Positions 34,272 to 45,503 of a stretch of DNA of 64,000 nt are shown here, in pieces; positions within the stretch are counted from its first letter, which is position 1; each line of letters begins with the position of its first letter. The position numbers and the translations under genes were made by a program. The notes under the pieces were generated by a model. It was not told where the DNA came from. It saw nothing but the letters and a program-made list of their open reading frames with translations, and searched no databases. This DNA is from Iodobacter violaceini (lineage in GTDB: Bacteria > Pseudomonadota > Gammaproteobacteria > Burkholderiales > Chitinibacteraceae): positions 248,001-312,000 of the forward strand of contig NZ_JAAOLX010000001.1 of the NCBI RefSeq assembly GCF_011601265.1. The letters run 5' to 3'.

Positions 34272-36614
34272 TTAGTGGCAGGCACACGCCCCATTCACAT
34301 GCGGCTTAGCCGGGATGCTGGCAAAGCTTGGCAGCTGGCCGTGCTCGGCTAAATGCTGACGCGCTTGGCGGGTGGCTTCCAGCATATTAGCCAGGGCTGC
34401 TTCGGTTTCCGGCCAGTTGCGAGTTTTCAGGCCGCAATCCGGGTTCACCCACAACAGCTCAACCGGCACCACTTCAGCGGCTTTGGCGATCAGGCGCAAC
34501 ATGTCTTCCACGGGTGGAATGCGCGGGCTGTGAATATCGTACACACCCGGGCCCACTTCATTTGGATACTTGAAGGTACCAAAGCCGGTGAGCAATTCCA
34601 TATCCGAGCGGCTGGTTTCAATGGTGATCACATCGGCATCCATCGCGGCAATGGCGGGCAGAATATCGTTGAATTCCGAATAGCACATATGGGTGTGAAT
34701 TTGCGTTGCATTGGTAACCCCAGATGCAGAGATACGGAATGCTTCCGCCGCCCAGTTCAGGTATGCGGCCCAATCACGCTTTTTAAGCGGCAGGCCTTCA
34801 CGGAATGCAGGCTCATCAATCTGGATAATGCCAATGCCTGCAGCTTCCAAATCCACCACTTCATCCCGAATCGCCAGGGCAATTTGCTGTGTAGTCACCG
34901 AGCGCGGCTGATCATCGCGCACAAACGACCATTGCAAGATGGTGACCGGGCCAGTCAGCATGCCTTTCATGGGCTTTTGCGTCAGGCTTTGCGCGTACCT
35001 TGTCCACTCCACCGTCATCGGCGTTGGGCGGCTTACATCGCCGAATAACACTGGCGGTTTAACGCAGCGGCTGCCGTAGCTTTGCACCCAGCCAAACTGG
35101 GTAAAGGCAAAACCAGATAGCTGCTCACCAAAGTATTCCACCATATCATTGCGCTCGGCTTCGCCGTGGACCAGCACATCAATACCTAAGGCTTCTTGCT
35201 TTTCTACCGCAAGGCGAATCTCGGCTTGCATCTGCTCCACATAATCGTTTTGTGCCAGCGTGCCTTTTTTGAATGCTGCACGCGCCGCGCGGATTTCCTT
35301 GGTTTGCGGGAAAGAGCCGATGGTGGTGGTAGGCAATGGCGGCAAATTAAAACGCAATTTTTGCTCAGCCTGGCGGGTAGCAAACACCGCATGGCGGCGG
35401 GCATCTGCTTCTTGCAAGCCTTGAACACGTGCACTCACCGCCGGGTTATGAATCCGTGGCGATGCCGCGCGTGAGGCCACTTTGGCGGCGTTAGCGCTGA
35501 GCTCCGCGCTGACATCAGCCCCGTTCAGGGCGCGTTTTAATACGCTGATTTCTTGTAGTTTTTGCTTAGCAAACGCCAGCCAGCCTTTTAACTCATCATC
35601 CAGCTTGCTTTCTTGGGCCAAATCCACCGGCACATGTAAGAGCGAGCATGAAGCGCTCAGCCAGATATTGCGGCCTTGCAGTGCATTTACCTGCGCCAGA
35701 AGCGCGGATAAATCACTCACCCAGATATTGCGACCATCCACCACACCCAGCGACAGCACCTTGCTGGCAGGCCAGTTGTTGGCAAACACGTCTAATTGCT
35801 GCGGTGCGCGCACCAGATCAAGATGCACACCGGCTACCGGCAAATCACGCAACAGGGCAGCATGAGCCGCAACTGATTCAAAATAAGCAGCAAGTAAAAT
35901 TTTAGGGCCGGTATAGGCAAAGCTGCGATACACCGGCTCAAATGCGGCCAGCCATTCTGCTTCTAAATCTAAGCCCAGAATCGGCTCATCGAGTTGCAAC
36001 CATTCCACACCTAATTTTGCCAAGCGCTCAAGGATGAGCGCATAGGCCGCCACCACTTTGGGCAAAAGGCTGAGCTTATCAAAGCCTGCTGTTTTGGCTT
36101 TAGCCAAATAAAGGAAAGTGATCGGGCCGGGCAAGACCGCCTTCACCGCATGCCCAAGGGAGCGTGCCTCTTCAATTTCATAAAAGAACCAATCCACACC
36201 ACCGGCAAAATCAGTGTTCTCATCCAGCTCTGGCACCAGATAGTGGTAATTGGTATCAAACCATTTGGTCATTTCTTGTGCAGGCTGCGCGGCATTGCCA
36301 CGGGCCAGTTCAAAGTATTGTTTCAGGCTTAAATTTTTAGCATCAAAACCAAAACGCGCTGGCAAAGCACCCAATAGCGCGGAAGCATTCAGCATCTGGT
36401 CGTACCAGGCAAAATCGCCCACGGTAACAAAATCCAGATCAGCGTCTTTTTGCCATTGCCAGTGCTGGCGGCGCAAAGCATTACCCGTTTGCGCCAAAGC
36501 ACTTTCATCAATCTCGCCTTTCCAGAATTGCTCAAGCGCAAATTTAAGCTCGCGCTGTGCACCAATGCGCGGAAAACCAAGAATATGGGCCTTTGTAGTA
36601 TGAGTAATAGTCAT
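34272..36614 (-). CDS. metE: cobalamin-independent methionine synthase MetE
   Basis: This 780-residue cytosolic zinc enzyme transfers the methyl group of methyltetrahydropteroyl-triglutamate to homocysteine, giving methionine without B12. The N-terminal barrel begins [20 protein letters not shown], and the catalytic C-terminal barrel has [20 protein letters not shown]. The zinc ligands are in [10 protein letters not shown] (His, Cys) and the late NPDCGLKTR (Cys). The length is slightly above the E. coli protein (753), mainly from a C-terminal tail ending HVNGACACH. It is divergent from metR, with a MetR-type site in the gap. It is the sole met gene here. Confidence 0.97.
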   Translation of the reverse strand: MTITHTTKAHILGFPRIGAQRELKFALEQFWKGEIDESALAQTGNALRRQHWQWQKDADLDFVTVGDFAWYDQMLNASALLGALPARFGFDAKNLSLKQYFELARGNAAQPAQEMTKWFDTNYHYLVPELDENTDFAGGVDWFFYEIEEARSLGHAVKAVLPGPITFLYLAKAKTAGFDKLSLLPKVVAAYALILERLAKLGVEWLQLDEPILGLDLEAEWLAAFEPVYRSFAYTGPKILLAAYFESVAAHAALLRDLPVAGVHLDLVRAPQQLDVFANNWPASKVLSLGVVDGRNIWVSDLSALLAQVNALQGRNIWLSASCSLLHVPVDLAQESKLDDELKGWLAFAKQKLQEISVLKRALNGADVSAELSANAAKVASRAASPRIHNPAVSARVQGLQEADARRHAVFATRQAEQKLRFNLPPLPTTTIGSFPQTKEIRAARAAFKKGTLAQNDYVEQMQAEIRLAVEKQEALGIDVLVHGEAERNDMVEYFGEQLSGFAFTQFGWVQSYGSRCVKPPVLFGDVSRPTPMTVEWTRYAQSLTQKPMKGMLTGPVTILQWSFVRDDQPRSVTTQQIALAIRDEVVDLEAAGIGIIQIDEPAFREGLPLKKRDWAAYLNWAAEAFRISASGVTNATQIHTHMCYSEFNDILPAIAAMDADVITIETSRSDMELLTGFGTFKYPNEVGPGVYDIHSPRIPPVEDMLRLIAKAAEVVPVELLWVNPDCGLKTRNWPETEAALANMLEATRQARQHLAEHGQLPSFASIPAKPHVNGACACH

Positions 36615-36667
36615 CGCAATCTCTGTTTGTCATGAATATGATTTGTATCATGCCTGTGGAATTGCTA

Positions 36668-36711
36668 TGATTCAAATTCATTATTTTCATAATTACGATG
36701 AAAGAAATTCA
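36668..36711. promoter_or_regulatory. MetR-type binding sites between metE and metR
   Basis: tgaaagaaattca at 36699-36711 fits the E. coli MetR consensus (TGAA, five bases with a central A/T, TTCA) exactly. A second, weaker site, tgattcaaattca, lies at 36668-36680 with one changed base. The spacing of about 31 bases puts the sites on the same helix face, as in known metE-metR control regions. Confidence 0.7.
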
Positions 36712-36886
36712 AAAATCTCTGGAAAAAGAACGTTGGGTTGCGCGAGAAAGCCTGCTAACCCAGCCTGCGAAGTGCGGTATTTCGGGAAGTTAATGTGAGC
36801 CACATCCTGACTAGCTTTTAGGTTTTCTCCCCGTACTCTGTATCTGCAGACTTCAGATTTTAAAAAGATTAAACAGGTCATTCATC

Positions 36887-37822
36887 ATGCAATCCTTACT
36901 CGAACTTCGCCACCTTAAAACCCTGCTCGCGATTCGAGAATCGGGCAATCTGACCCGTGCGGCGGAGCGTTTGCACCTGACGCAATCGGCGCTGTCGCAT
37001 CAGATTCGCCTTTTAGAAGACCACTACGCCCTGCCGCTGTTGCTGCGTAAATCCAGCCCGGGTAAATCCAGCCCGCTGAAACTCACCGCAGCAGGGGAAA
37101 AACTGGCCCAGCTTGCGGCCGAGTTTTTGCCACGCATCGATCAGGCCGAACGGGATATCACTAAATTACGAGAAGGCGAAGCAGGCCAGCTGCGTATTGC
37201 AGTGGAATGCCACACCTGTTTTGACTGGCTGATGCCCGCCATGGATGACTTTCGCGGCCACTGGCCGGAGGTCGAGCTGGATATCGTGTCTGGCTTTCAT
37301 GCCGACCCGGTGCAGCTTTTATTTGAAGACCGCGCCGATCTGGCGATTGTGTCCGAGGCCGCTGATGAGCCAGGCATCAGCTATCAGCCGCTGTTCAGCT
37401 ATGAAATGATCGCGCTGATTGCCAAAGATCACCCGCTGGCAACGAAGCCCTTTTTAAGCGCCGAAGATTTTGCTAATGAAACGCTGATCAGCTACCCCGT
37501 GCCGGACGATATGCTGGATTTAATCCGCAAAGTATTAAAGCCCGCAGGCATCAACCCCAAGCGCCGCACCACCGAGCTGACCGCCGCCATCTTACAACTG
37601 GTCGCCAGCCGCCGGGGCATCGCCGCCCTGCCCAGCTGGAGCGTGCAGCATTATCTGGAGCGCGGCTATGTGGTGGCCAAACCCATCACAGAGCAAGGCC
37701 TGACATCCGACCTCTACGCCGCCGTCACCCAGGCCCAGACCGATACCGCCTTTGTAAAAGACTTTGTCACCACCACCCGCGAAGTCAGCCGCATCAGCCT
37801 GCCAGGGGTGACACTGCTCTGA
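36887..37822 (+). CDS. metR: LysR-type methionine regulator MetR
   Basis: This is a 311-residue homocysteine-responsive activator of metE. The N-terminal HTH (GNLTRAAERLHLTQSALSHQ, residues 17-36) and effector domain (RIAVECHTCFDWLMPAMDDF, GFHADPVQLLFEDRADLAIV) match MetR closely. It is divergent from metE. Oddity: residues about 55-62 read KSSPGKSSPLKLT, from a 15-base tandem duplication (aaatccagcccg repeated at about 37048 and 37063). This lengthens the turn after the winged helix by five residues compared with the usual RKGSP-type segment. The frame is kept, so the protein is probably functional. Confidence 0.95.
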   Translation: MQSLLELRHLKTLLAIRESGNLTRAAERLHLTQSALSHQIRLLEDHYALPLLLRKSSPGKSSPLKLTAAGEKLAQLAAEFLPRIDQAERDITKLREGEAGQLRIAVECHTCFDWLMPAMDDFRGHWPEVELDIVSGFHADPVQLLFEDRADLAIVSEAADEPGISYQPLFSYEMIALIAKDHPLATKPFLSAEDFANETLISYPVPDDMLDLIRKVLKPAGINPKRRTTELTAAILQLVASRRGIAALPSWSVQHYLERGYVVAKPITEQGLTSDLYAAVTQAQTDTAFVKDFVTTTREVSRISLPGVTLL

Positions 37823-38113
37823 AACCGCTCAGCCCCGTTTGCTCCATTTTGTTCACGCAATGATTTTGGCATAGCAAAATGCCCCGCATTTGCAGCGGCT
37901 CGCCGCAATAAGAAACTGCCAGTAAACATCAGAATGGGCCGTTTTTCATTTTGCCGGGTATGCAAACACGTAGCCCGCTGGCCTTTCAAAAAATATCAGC
38001 TGTAAATACATAGAATAATTTAGCTGATTAAAAACAAAGAAACCCCGTGTTTTTTCTGACACAAACCAATCATCACATGACATTATTGCAACATATACAG
38101 CTGAGGAATGGTG

Positions 38114-41100
38114 ATGAAGCGATTTGAATACACTGAAGGGCAATCCAGTAAATTTTGGGAAGTGGAACAAGATGGCCTCAATCTGAACATCTGCTGGGGA
38201 CGAATAGGCAGTAAAGGGCAAACCCAGACCAAAGAATTTGCCAGCGCAGATAAAGCCAGCGCTGCACAAACAAAACTGATTCAAGAAAAAATCAGCAAGG
38301 GCTATTCAGAGGTCTCATCCTCAGAAACCAGCAGCCCAATCAAAAACCAGCCAGCAGCAAAAGCCATCGAAGACGTAATTATTACCAGCGCCCCGCTTCA
38401 GCAGGAGCAAGGTGCAGTACCGCCCTGGCTGGAAGGCGAGCTGATTGCGCTTACGTCAGAAATGAGCAAGCAGGCCTATCCCAACCGCCAGCACCCCGGT
38501 GAACCGCATAGCCTCAATGCGGATGCCAGCTGGCAGCAATTTGCAGACAGCCTGAAAGAAAAAGACACCCCCCGCAGCAAAAACATCTATCAAATATCCG
38601 AAACGGGCACCCCTTTTGCTGCCGCTTGCAATGAAGCGCTGATGCGGTTAAACACGGGCAAACGCACAGGCAGCTTTGAATCTGATGCCGTCATCTTCGC
38701 GCTAGCCTGCTCAACAGGTGGCTATTACGGCACAGCAGGGGATTCAATTGCATTTACGCATTATTTGCTCAGCGGGCACGGGCTGGCCTATGCCATTAAA
38801 GTCCTGGTCGAAGCAGAAAAAATAAATGTTCACAGTGATTGGGATTACCAAAGCCGCATCAACACTTACACACTGAGCCACGAAGTTGAAGGCTGTCTGA
38901 GTAATAGCTACTCCAGCTTCTGCGACGCCGAGCTGCTCTTTCGCACCGCCCTTGCCCAGGCAGACGAATCAAGCTGGCAAGCCGCAGCAGATTATCTGCA
39001 AGCCATGGCGCCTGATTTATCCCCTGCCCGCCGCATGCTGGTTGCCCTGCTCTTACCTGAACGCCCGGACTTTGCCAACGCATTAGCCCTGGAGCTGGCT
39101 CAAACCGATGTCGATTTGGCCATGCTGGCCACCGTTGTTACTTCACCCGAAGCACGCAAAGCCGTGATCAAAGGCACAAAAAGCGATTGGCTGGCCTGCT
39201 ATGCAGTGTTTCCCAGCACCGTTATCCGGCAGCACGGCATCGCAGCTGCTGAGCTGCTCGAACGTTTTATCATGCACGAAGCAACCGCAGACATGATTGC
39301 CCGCATCGGCACCCCCGAAGCACTCTCTGCTCTTGCCCGGGTTGCCAGTCAAAGTAAAAGCAATCAGGTCCGCTTTATTGATGCCTGCAAACGCTGGCCC
39401 CTGGCTGCCATTGCCACCCTGACTGATCTTCTGGCCTCAAGCAGCAAAGAAAACGGACTGCTGGCAGCCACTTTATCCATGCTGATCCAAAGCAATCCGG
39501 CGGCGCTTGAGCGGGTATGGAGCTGGCTCAGCTCTCCGGCACTGGCCGTTGTGAATGAACAATTAGCCCGTTTTGCCCAGCCCAGCGAAACCGCAAGTGA
39601 AGAAGAGCTGCCAGGTGTGCTGGTTAATCCACCGTGGCTGCAAAAGAAAAAAGCCAGCGTGGCTGCACTTGAATTAGATGTACTGCCTCTGGCCCCAGTG
39701 GAGCAATGGGCTGCGGGTGAAAAAGAGAAAATACTTGAGCAACCCAAGTGGTATGTGGAGCGTTTTAATAATGCGCGCAAAAACACAGAAACACTGGCGG
39801 AAGAACTGGGCTTTAGCCGCCCCGGCCGGGGCAGCAATGAGCAACAAATATTTGCTGGGATCAAGCAACAGGCCGTTAGCGCCCTCACCCAAAATGATGC
39901 GCAAGCACTCATCCAAGCCTGGAAAAACTATAAAGCCTCCAGGATCAGCTGGTGGTGCCGTACAGACTCACGGTATTTAACCTTGTTGCCCGAGGCAATG
40001 GCGCTGCAAGTCTGGCCGGTATTTGCCGCAGATGATGGCTACAGCGCCCAATTTACAATGGCCAGTTTTGGGCTGAAAGGTCTGGACGGGCTGCTGGTCT
40101 GTGTGCAGCAAAGGCCTGCAACAGAGATTGGCCTTGCGCTTAATTTTGGCTGGGCAGCCTTAGCTCCCATTATTGCCCGGGCTTATCTCAAGCTCAAAAC
40201 AGCCCGTAATCTTGCGCGTGAATGGCTGCTTAAATACCCGGAGCACGCCATTACTGGTTTACTGCCCGCAGCCCTTGGCAAAAGTGGTGAAGCGCGTGAT
40301 TGCGCCAGCGTTGCTTTACGCCTGCTCGCCGCGCAAGGGCATACGGAGCTGATTCATGAGGTTGCCAATCGCTACCAGCAGGCCGAAGTCCTTAGCGCGG
40401 TGCAAGCCATGCTGGATGAAGATCCGCTTGATCGCTTCCCTGCCAAAATTGCTAAAGCACCAGCCTTCTGGCAAGCACAAAGTTTGCACCGGCCAGTTCT
40501 TGTCAGTAATGGCAAAGCACTGCCCAATAGTGCCTTAGAGCACCTCAGCACCATGCTGCGTTTCCCAAGCACGGAAGGCATTTACCCCGGTATCAGTCAG
40601 GTAAAAGCGGCCTGCCAGCCACAATCACTGGCTGATTTTGCATGGGATGGCTTTAACCAGTGGCTGTTTGCAGCGGCACCTTCCAAAGAAAACTGGGCAT
40701 TTTCTGCGCTGGGTCTTTTGGGCACCGACGACACCGCCCGCAAACTCACCCCACTGATCAGGGCGTGGCCGGGTGAATCTCAGCACGCCCGCGCCGTAGC
40801 CGGGCTGGATGTCTTAGCCACCATAGGCAGCGATGTGGCCTTAATGCTTTTAAATGGCATCGCCCAAAAAGTGAAGTTCAAAGGCCTGCAAGATAAAGCC
40901 AGAGAAAAAATTGCGGCCATTGCAGAAGCCAGAGAGCTGAGCACCGAAGAGCTGGAAGACCGTTTAGCGCCCGATTTAGGGCTGGATGAGCACGGTACAC
41001 TCTTACTTGATTTTGGCCCGCGGCAATTTCGTGTCGGCTTTGATGAAACCCTCAAGCCCTATGTGCGGGATATGGATGGAGCACGGCTTCCCGATCTGCC

Positions 41101-41911
41101 CAAGCCTAAAAAAACCGATGATGAGCAGCTGGCCAAAGACGCGGTCAATACCTTTAAGCAACTCAAAAAAGACGTTAAAACCATTGCCAGCCAGCAGGTA
41201 CAAAGGCTGGAAATTGCCATGTGTCAGCGCAGACGCTGGCCTGTCAGTGTTTTTGTGCAGTTTTTGGCAACACACCCGCTGGTTCGCCATCTGGTGCAAA
41301 GATTGGTGTGGGGTGTTTACAGCACAGAAGGCGATGGCCGCTTTGGCGGCACGCTGCTTGGCAACTTCCGCGTAGCCGAAGATGGCAGCTATAGCACAGG
41401 CGATGATGATGAATTTGTCCTGCCCGAAGGTGAAATTCGTATCGGCTTACCCCATGCACTGGAAATGCCAGCCGCCGAATCGGCCCTCTTCAGCCAGCTT
41501 TTTGCCGATTACGAGCTGCTTCAGCCCTTCCCGCAATTAGGTCGGGAAAGTCACCGCTTTTCTGCAAATGAAGCAGAGCAATGCAAGCTTTTACGCTGGA
41601 AAGACCGCGTAGTGGCAACGGGGAAAATCCTTGGCCTCACCAGCCGTGGCTGGCGGCGTGGAGATGCACAGGACGCCGGAGGCATCTGGTATTACACCAA
41701 GGATATCGGCCAGGGGCGGCTGCTGGAGCTGACTTTCGACCCCGGCATGATCGTTGGCATGCTGGATGAATATCCCGAGCAAAAACTGCAAGAACTCACT
41801 ATCTGCAAAGAAGGAGGTCACTGGCAAAGAGACAATCGGGAAAACTTCGCCACTCTTGACCCGATTACCGCCAGTGAGCTGATCCGGGATATGGAAGCTC
41901 TGGTGAGCTAG
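38114..41911 (+). CDS. yehI: WGR / DUF4132 giant protein (YehI/MolR-like)
   Basis: This is a 1265-residue cytosolic protein. An N-terminal WGR domain (residues 1-75; [16 protein letters not shown] at 27-42) is a nucleic-acid- or NAD-signal-linked module also found in PARPs. A long alpha-helical middle (about 100-950, HEAT-like) leads to the DUF4132 region (about 1020-1265), with [20 protein letters not shown] and [12 protein letters not shown] blocks. ATG 38114 is preferred over 38108 because GAGGA lies six bases before it. It is the first gene of a five-gene set in the same order as E. coli yehI, L, M, P, Q. Its function is unknown. DUF4132 proteins accompany MoxR/VWA systems, so it may be the effector or target receptor. 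Confidence 0.85.
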   Translation: MKRFEYTEGQSSKFWEVEQDGLNLNICWGRIGSKGQTQTKEFASADKASAAQTKLIQEKISKGYSEVSSSETSSPIKNQPAAKAIEDVIITSAPLQQEQGAVPPWLEGELIALTSEMSKQAYPNRQHPGEPHSLNADASWQQFADSLKEKDTPRSKNIYQISETGTPFAAACNEALMRLNTGKRTGSFESDAVIFALACSTGGYYGTAGDSIAFTHYLLSGHGLAYAIKVLVEAEKINVHSDWDYQSRINTYTLSHEVEGCLSNSYSSFCDAELLFRTALAQADESSWQAAADYLQAMAPDLSPARRMLVALLLPERPDFANALALELAQTDVDLAMLATVVTSPEARKAVIKGTKSDWLACYAVFPSTVIRQHGIAAAELLERFIMHEATADMIARIGTPEALSALARVASQSKSNQVRFIDACKRWPLAAIATLTDLLASSSKENGLLAATLSMLIQSNPAALERVWSWLSSPALAVVNEQLARFAQPSETASEEELPGVLVNPPWLQKKKASVAALELDVLPLAPVEQWAAGEKEKILEQPKWYVERFNNARKNTETLAEELGFSRPGRGSNEQQIFAGIKQQAVSALTQNDAQALIQAWKNYKASRISWWCRTDSRYLTLLPEAMALQVWPVFAADDGYSAQFTMASFGLKGLDGLLVCVQQRPATEIGLALNFGWAALAPIIARAYLKLKTARNLAREWLLKYPEHAITGLLPAALGKSGEARDCASVALRLLAAQGHTELIHEVANRYQQAEVLSAVQAMLDEDPLDRFPAKIAKAPAFWQAQSLHRPVLVSNGKALPNSALEHLSTMLRFPSTEGIYPGISQVKAACQPQSLADFAWDGFNQWLFAAAPSKENWAFSALGLLGTDDTARKLTPLIRAWPGESQHARAVAGLDVLATIGSDVALMLLNGIAQKVKFKGLQDKAREKIAAIAEARELSTEELEDRLAPDLGLDEHGTLLLDFGPRQFRVGFDETLKPYVRDMDGARLPDLPKPKKTDDEQLAKDAVNTFKQLKKDVKTIASQQVQRLEIAMCQRRRWPVSVFVQFLATHPLVRHLVQRLVWGVYSTEGDGRFGGTLLGNFRVAEDGSYSTGDDDEFVLPEGEIRIGLPHALEMPAAESALFSQLFADYELLQPFPQLGRESHRFSANEAEQCKLLRWKDRVVATGKILGLTSRGWRRGDAQDAGGIWYYTKDIGQGRLLELTFDPGMIVGMLDEYPEQKLQELTICKEGGHWQRDNRENFATLDPITASELIRDMEALVS

Positions 41912-42042
41912 CCAGCACGCCCATCTTTTTTGCCGCTGTCAGCCCTTAGCTCAAGCCGATAGCGGTGAAGAAGATGCCGTGCCAGCAGCCCAAAACCGCT
42001 TTATTCCACACACAAATAAGCCAGATTTTTTTCGAGTGAACT

Positions 42043-43128
42043 ATGTCTAATCACCCATTGCAACGCCCGCCAGCCGAAATCACCTATGCCGGTGAGCTGG
42101 CACGCTTACAAGAGCAGGATCGTGATCCGCGCCCGCCTGGCTGGTTGCTCAGCTTAAATGCAATCCGCCGCTTTATTCTGGGTGACGCCAGCATGGGAAT
42201 CAGCCGCAAAATGGTGGCTCCCGTTGCGGCAATTGAGCGGATGCTGGTGACTTTAGCCACCGGCCGCGGGCTGATGCTGGTTGGCGAACCGGGCACGGCC
42301 AAATCCATGCTGTCTGAGCTGCTGGCCGCCGCCGTGAGTGGTGATTCAAAACTCACTATCCAGGGCGGGGCGTCGATTACCGAAGATCAGATTAAATACT
42401 CATGGAACTACGCCCTGCTGATCAACGAAGGCCCCAGCCCGCGCGCGCTGGTGCCGGCACCGCTTTATCAGGGTATGCAACAGGGCAAGCTGGTGCGTTT
42501 TGAAGAAATGACCCGTGCTCCGCTTGAAGTACAGGATTGCTTGCTGGGTATGCTGTCTGACCGCGTCATGGCCGTACCAGAGCTAAGCGCAGAACACGCC
42601 ATGCTGTACGCCCGGGCAGGTTTTAATATTATTGCCACCGCCAACACCCGTGATCGCGGCGTTAACGAAATGAGCACTGCATTAAAGCGCCGTTTCGATT
42701 TTGAAACCGTGTTCCCAATTATGGATTTTGCCCAGGAGCTGGAGCTGGTTGCCCAGCGCTCGGCGGCGCTGCTGGAATTAAGCGGCATTAGCCAGCACGT
42801 ACCGGAGCCCGTGCTTGAATTGTTAGTTACCACCTTCCGTGATCTGCGCGCCAGCTTGCAGCAGGGTGGCAACGAGATGGACAAACTCAATGCCGTGATG
42901 TCTACCGCCGAGGCGGTCAATGTCGCCCATGCTGTAGGCGTAAGGGCTTGGTTTCTGGAGCAGCGCAGCGGCAATCCGGCCGATCTGGTTGAGTGTATCG
43001 CCGGAACCATCGTTAAAGATAATGAAGACGACCGCAATAAACTACAGCGTTACTTCGAGCAAAAAGTAGCCCGCCGTGAAGGCCGGCACTGGCAGGATTA
43101 CTACGCAGCCCGCCATCGCCTGCCATGA
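42043..43128 (+). CDS. yehL: MoxR-type AAA+ ATPase (YehL-like)
   Basis: This is a 361-residue AAA+ ATPase of the MoxR class, which usually works with VWA proteins to remodel or load metal into targets. Walker A is G81-E-P-G-T-A-K-S88 and sensor 1 is IIATANTRDRG (N201); the arginine finger region is ALKRRFDFE. Walker B reads KLVRFEEMTRA (149-159), in which the usual first Asp is Glu (FEE), while the catalytic Glu is kept. C-terminal helices (LNAVMSTAEAVNVAHAVGV) form the lid. It starts 131 bases after the WGR gene, and its stop overlaps the next ATG by four bases. Confidence 0.93.
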   Translation: MSNHPLQRPPAEITYAGELARLQEQDRDPRPPGWLLSLNAIRRFILGDASMGISRKMVAPVAAIERMLVTLATGRGLMLVGEPGTAKSMLSELLAAAVSGDSKLTIQGGASITEDQIKYSWNYALLINEGPSPRALVPAPLYQGMQQGKLVRFEEMTRAPLEVQDCLLGMLSDRVMAVPELSAEHAMLYARAGFNIIATANTRDRGVNEMSTALKRRFDFETVFPIMDFAQELELVAQRSAALLELSGISQHVPEPVLELLVTTFRDLRASLQQGGNEMDKLNAVMSTAEAVNVAHAVGVRAWFLEQRSGNPADLVECIAGTIVKDNEDDRNKLQRYFEQKVARREGRHWQDYYAARHRLP

Positions 43129-45503
43129 GCCATTCTGTAGAAATTATTGGCGTTCGCCATCACAGCCCGGCATGCGCCAGGCTGGTGGCCAGGCGCATTC
43201 AGGACAGCCGCCCCGCCTGGGTATTAATTGAGGGCCCGGCCGATTTTAATTCAAGGCTGGACGAGCTTTTTTTAGCGCATACCCTTCCCCTGGCCATTTA
43301 TAGCTTTTGCTCTGCCAGCAGCCAGCTGCACCGGGCCTCATGGTCGCCCTTTGCAGAATACTCGCCTGAGTGGCAGGCATTACACACAGGGCGGGCATGT
43401 GGTGCCCGGCTGGCCTTTATCGACTTGCCGGCATGGCATGATGCATTTGCCGGCATCAGCAACCGCTACGCCGATATCAGTGATAGTGAGCAGGAACAAC
43501 TGGCTTGCTCCTATGAAGCCAAACTCAGCCAGCAATTGGGCATCGAAGGCCGCGATGCGCTGTGGGACCATTTATTTGAGGCTGCAGAGAGCGAGGATCT
43601 GGCCACACACCTCAGCCAGTATTTTATTCATTTACGTGGCGATGATCCGGGTTCAGGCAGCAATCAGGCGCGCGAAGAAATGATGGCGCGCTGGATTGCC
43701 TGGGCGGCACAACATGGCAGCGTGCTGGTGGTGTGTGGTGGCTACCATGCACCCGCGCTGGCCAAACGCTGGCCCCTGCTGACGGGTTTTAGCCCGGCAA
43801 GCCCGCCACCCGGCATCCCCTCTCTGGCCGAATGTATTGAAGAACGGCCAGAGCAGGACATCACCACTGGCTCGTATCTGCTGCCCTATACCAGCAAGCG
43901 CCTGGATGCTTTTCATGGCTATGCTTCCGGTATGCCCTCGCCCGCATTTCAGCAAGCAGTGTGGGATCAGGGCCTGCTGCAGGCCGGAAATACGCTGCTG
44001 CAAACGATTATGCAACGCTTGCGACATAAAAAACTGCCCGCTTCAACGGCTGATCTGCAAGCAGTGCATCTGCGTACACAGGCTTTAGCCAGACTGCGCG
44101 GGCATGAAACCCCGCTGCGGCATGACTATCTGGATGCCCTGGCAGGCTCTTTGGTTCGCGATGCGCTGGATGCCCCTCTGCCATGGACTTACCGCGGGCC
44201 TCTGCGAAAAGGCACCGATCCCGTTCTGGTTGAAATGATGGATGTACTGGCCGGAGATCAAACGGGCCAGTTGGCCAAAAACACACCTTTACCCGCCTTA
44301 TACCATGCAGTGCAAAACGAGCTGAATCAGATGCAGCTGCAAACAAGCGCAGTCATCACCCTCGCCCTGCTTGATCCGCCTGACCGCCAGAAAAGCCGTG
44401 TTTTGCACCGCCTGGCCATTTTGCAGATTCCGGGTTTTAAACGCATCAGCGGCCCCAACTGGGCAATGTCAGGCGAGCGGACCGAACAATGGCAGCTCAG
44501 CGCTCCGCTTGAGCAACAGGCGGCCTTAATCGAAGCCGCCATTTATGGGGCCACCCTGCAGGATGCGGCTATTGGCCGCATGGAAGAACAACTAGCCACC
44601 AGCACGGGCACACAGGATTTAGCCCGGCTGCTCAACCGTGCAGCCCAGGCCGGGCTGGCTCACTTCAGCCAGGGATTACTCAGGCAGCTCCAAACGGCGA
44701 TCTGTGCAGAAAGCCGTTTCGAGGCTCTGGGCCAGCCACTGGCCATTTGCCACGGGCTTTATCGTCATGGCAGCGAGCTGGACATGGCCGATGCCCCTGC
44801 TCTGCTTGATCTGCTGCACATCACACTCGACCGGCTATTGTGGCTGGCCGAGGCGCATGGCAGCGTCACGGCACAGGATTTCAATGCGCATCTTGCCGCC
44901 TGGCAGGCGCTGCGGCTGTTGCTGCGCGATGCCAAAGCCAGTATTGGCCAGCCACTGGGAGAGCTGCCCGTCACCCGCACGCTGGCAGTGTGCGAGCGTA
45001 AAGCCCGTCATCCTCAGGCGGCTGCCGTCAGCCGTGGTGCGGCGCTGGGCTGCCTGCTCAGCGTTGGCCATGAGCAAAACGCCTCCGAAATACACGCCGC
45101 CATCACCCTGCTGGCCGGCTTGCCCGCCAATGCACTGGGCGATGCGCTGCAGGGCTTGCTGGCACTGGCACGCCATGAGCTGATTGATGCAGAAGGCTTT
45201 ATCAGCACACTTAATCAGCTGATCTGCCAGTTTGATGATGAAGATTTTGTGCAGGCACTGCCCGCATTACGGGCCGCCTTCGCCTGGCTGCCCAGCCTTG
45301 AGCGCGGGCATCTGGCCCGGCAAATTTTACAGCTGCATCACAGCCCGCTCAGCCAGAGCAGCCTGACTGCAGTACCTTGCAATATTGCGCCTGAGCTTTT
45401 TGCTGCCAATCAGCAAAAAGAAAAACAAGCCATATCCAAATTACAACAATGGGGCTGCATCTCCATGCACCCGATTGATGGGCAGCGATCACTCAATGAC
45501 TAA
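43125..45503 (+). CDS. yehM: DUF5682 protein (YehM-like)
   Basis: This is a 792-residue protein overlapping the AAA+ gene by ATGA and the VWA gene by eight bases. The N-terminal 220 residues carry the strongest motifs: IIGVRHHSPACARL (residues 7-20), VLIEGPADF (33-41) and VVCGGYHAPAL (203-213, H208). This His...Glu...GGxHA pattern resembles TraB/erythromycin-esterase-like hydrolases, so an enzymatic domain is possible (inference; no activity is established). Residues about 290-790 are helical, with repeats such as LRAAFAWLPSLERGHLARQI. The C-terminus runs through the start of the VWA gene. Its fixed place between MoxR and VWA proteins in this cluster and in E. coli marks it as a core component. 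Confidence 0.88.
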   Translation: MSHSVEIIGVRHHSPACARLVARRIQDSRPAWVLIEGPADFNSRLDELFLAHTLPLAIYSFCSASSQLHRASWSPFAEYSPEWQALHTGRACGARLAFIDLPAWHDAFAGISNRYADISDSEQEQLACSYEAKLSQQLGIEGRDALWDHLFEAAESEDLATHLSQYFIHLRGDDPGSGSNQAREEMMARWIAWAAQHGSVLVVCGGYHAPALAKRWPLLTGFSPASPPPGIPSLAECIEERPEQDITTGSYLLPYTSKRLDAFHGYASGMPSPAFQQAVWDQGLLQAGNTLLQTIMQRLRHKKLPASTADLQAVHLRTQALARLRGHETPLRHDYLDALAGSLVRDALDAPLPWTYRGPLRKGTDPVLVEMMDVLAGDQTGQLAKNTPLPALYHAVQNELNQMQLQTSAVITLALLDPPDRQKSRVLHRLAILQIPGFKRISGPNWAMSGERTEQWQLSAPLEQQAALIEAAIYGATLQDAAIGRMEEQLATSTGTQDLARLLNRAAQAGLAHFSQGLLRQLQTAICAESRFEALGQPLAICHGLYRHGSELDMADAPALLDLLHITLDRLLWLAEAHGSVTAQDFNAHLAAWQALRLLLRDAKASIGQPLGELPVTRTLAVCERKARHPQAAAVSRGAALGCLLSVGHEQNASEIHAAITLLAGLPANALGDALQGLLALARHELIDAEGFISTLNQLICQFDDEDFVQALPALRAAFAWLPSLERGHLARQILQLHHSPLSQSSLTAVPCNIAPELFAANQQKEKQAISKLQQWGCISMHPIDGQRSLND

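Noticed and set aside
34353-35048. 231-codon open frame antisense to metE
   Set aside because: It lies wholly inside metE in a frame forced open by its codon bias; the translation is rich in His/Cys/Arg with no domain, and metE is unmistakable.
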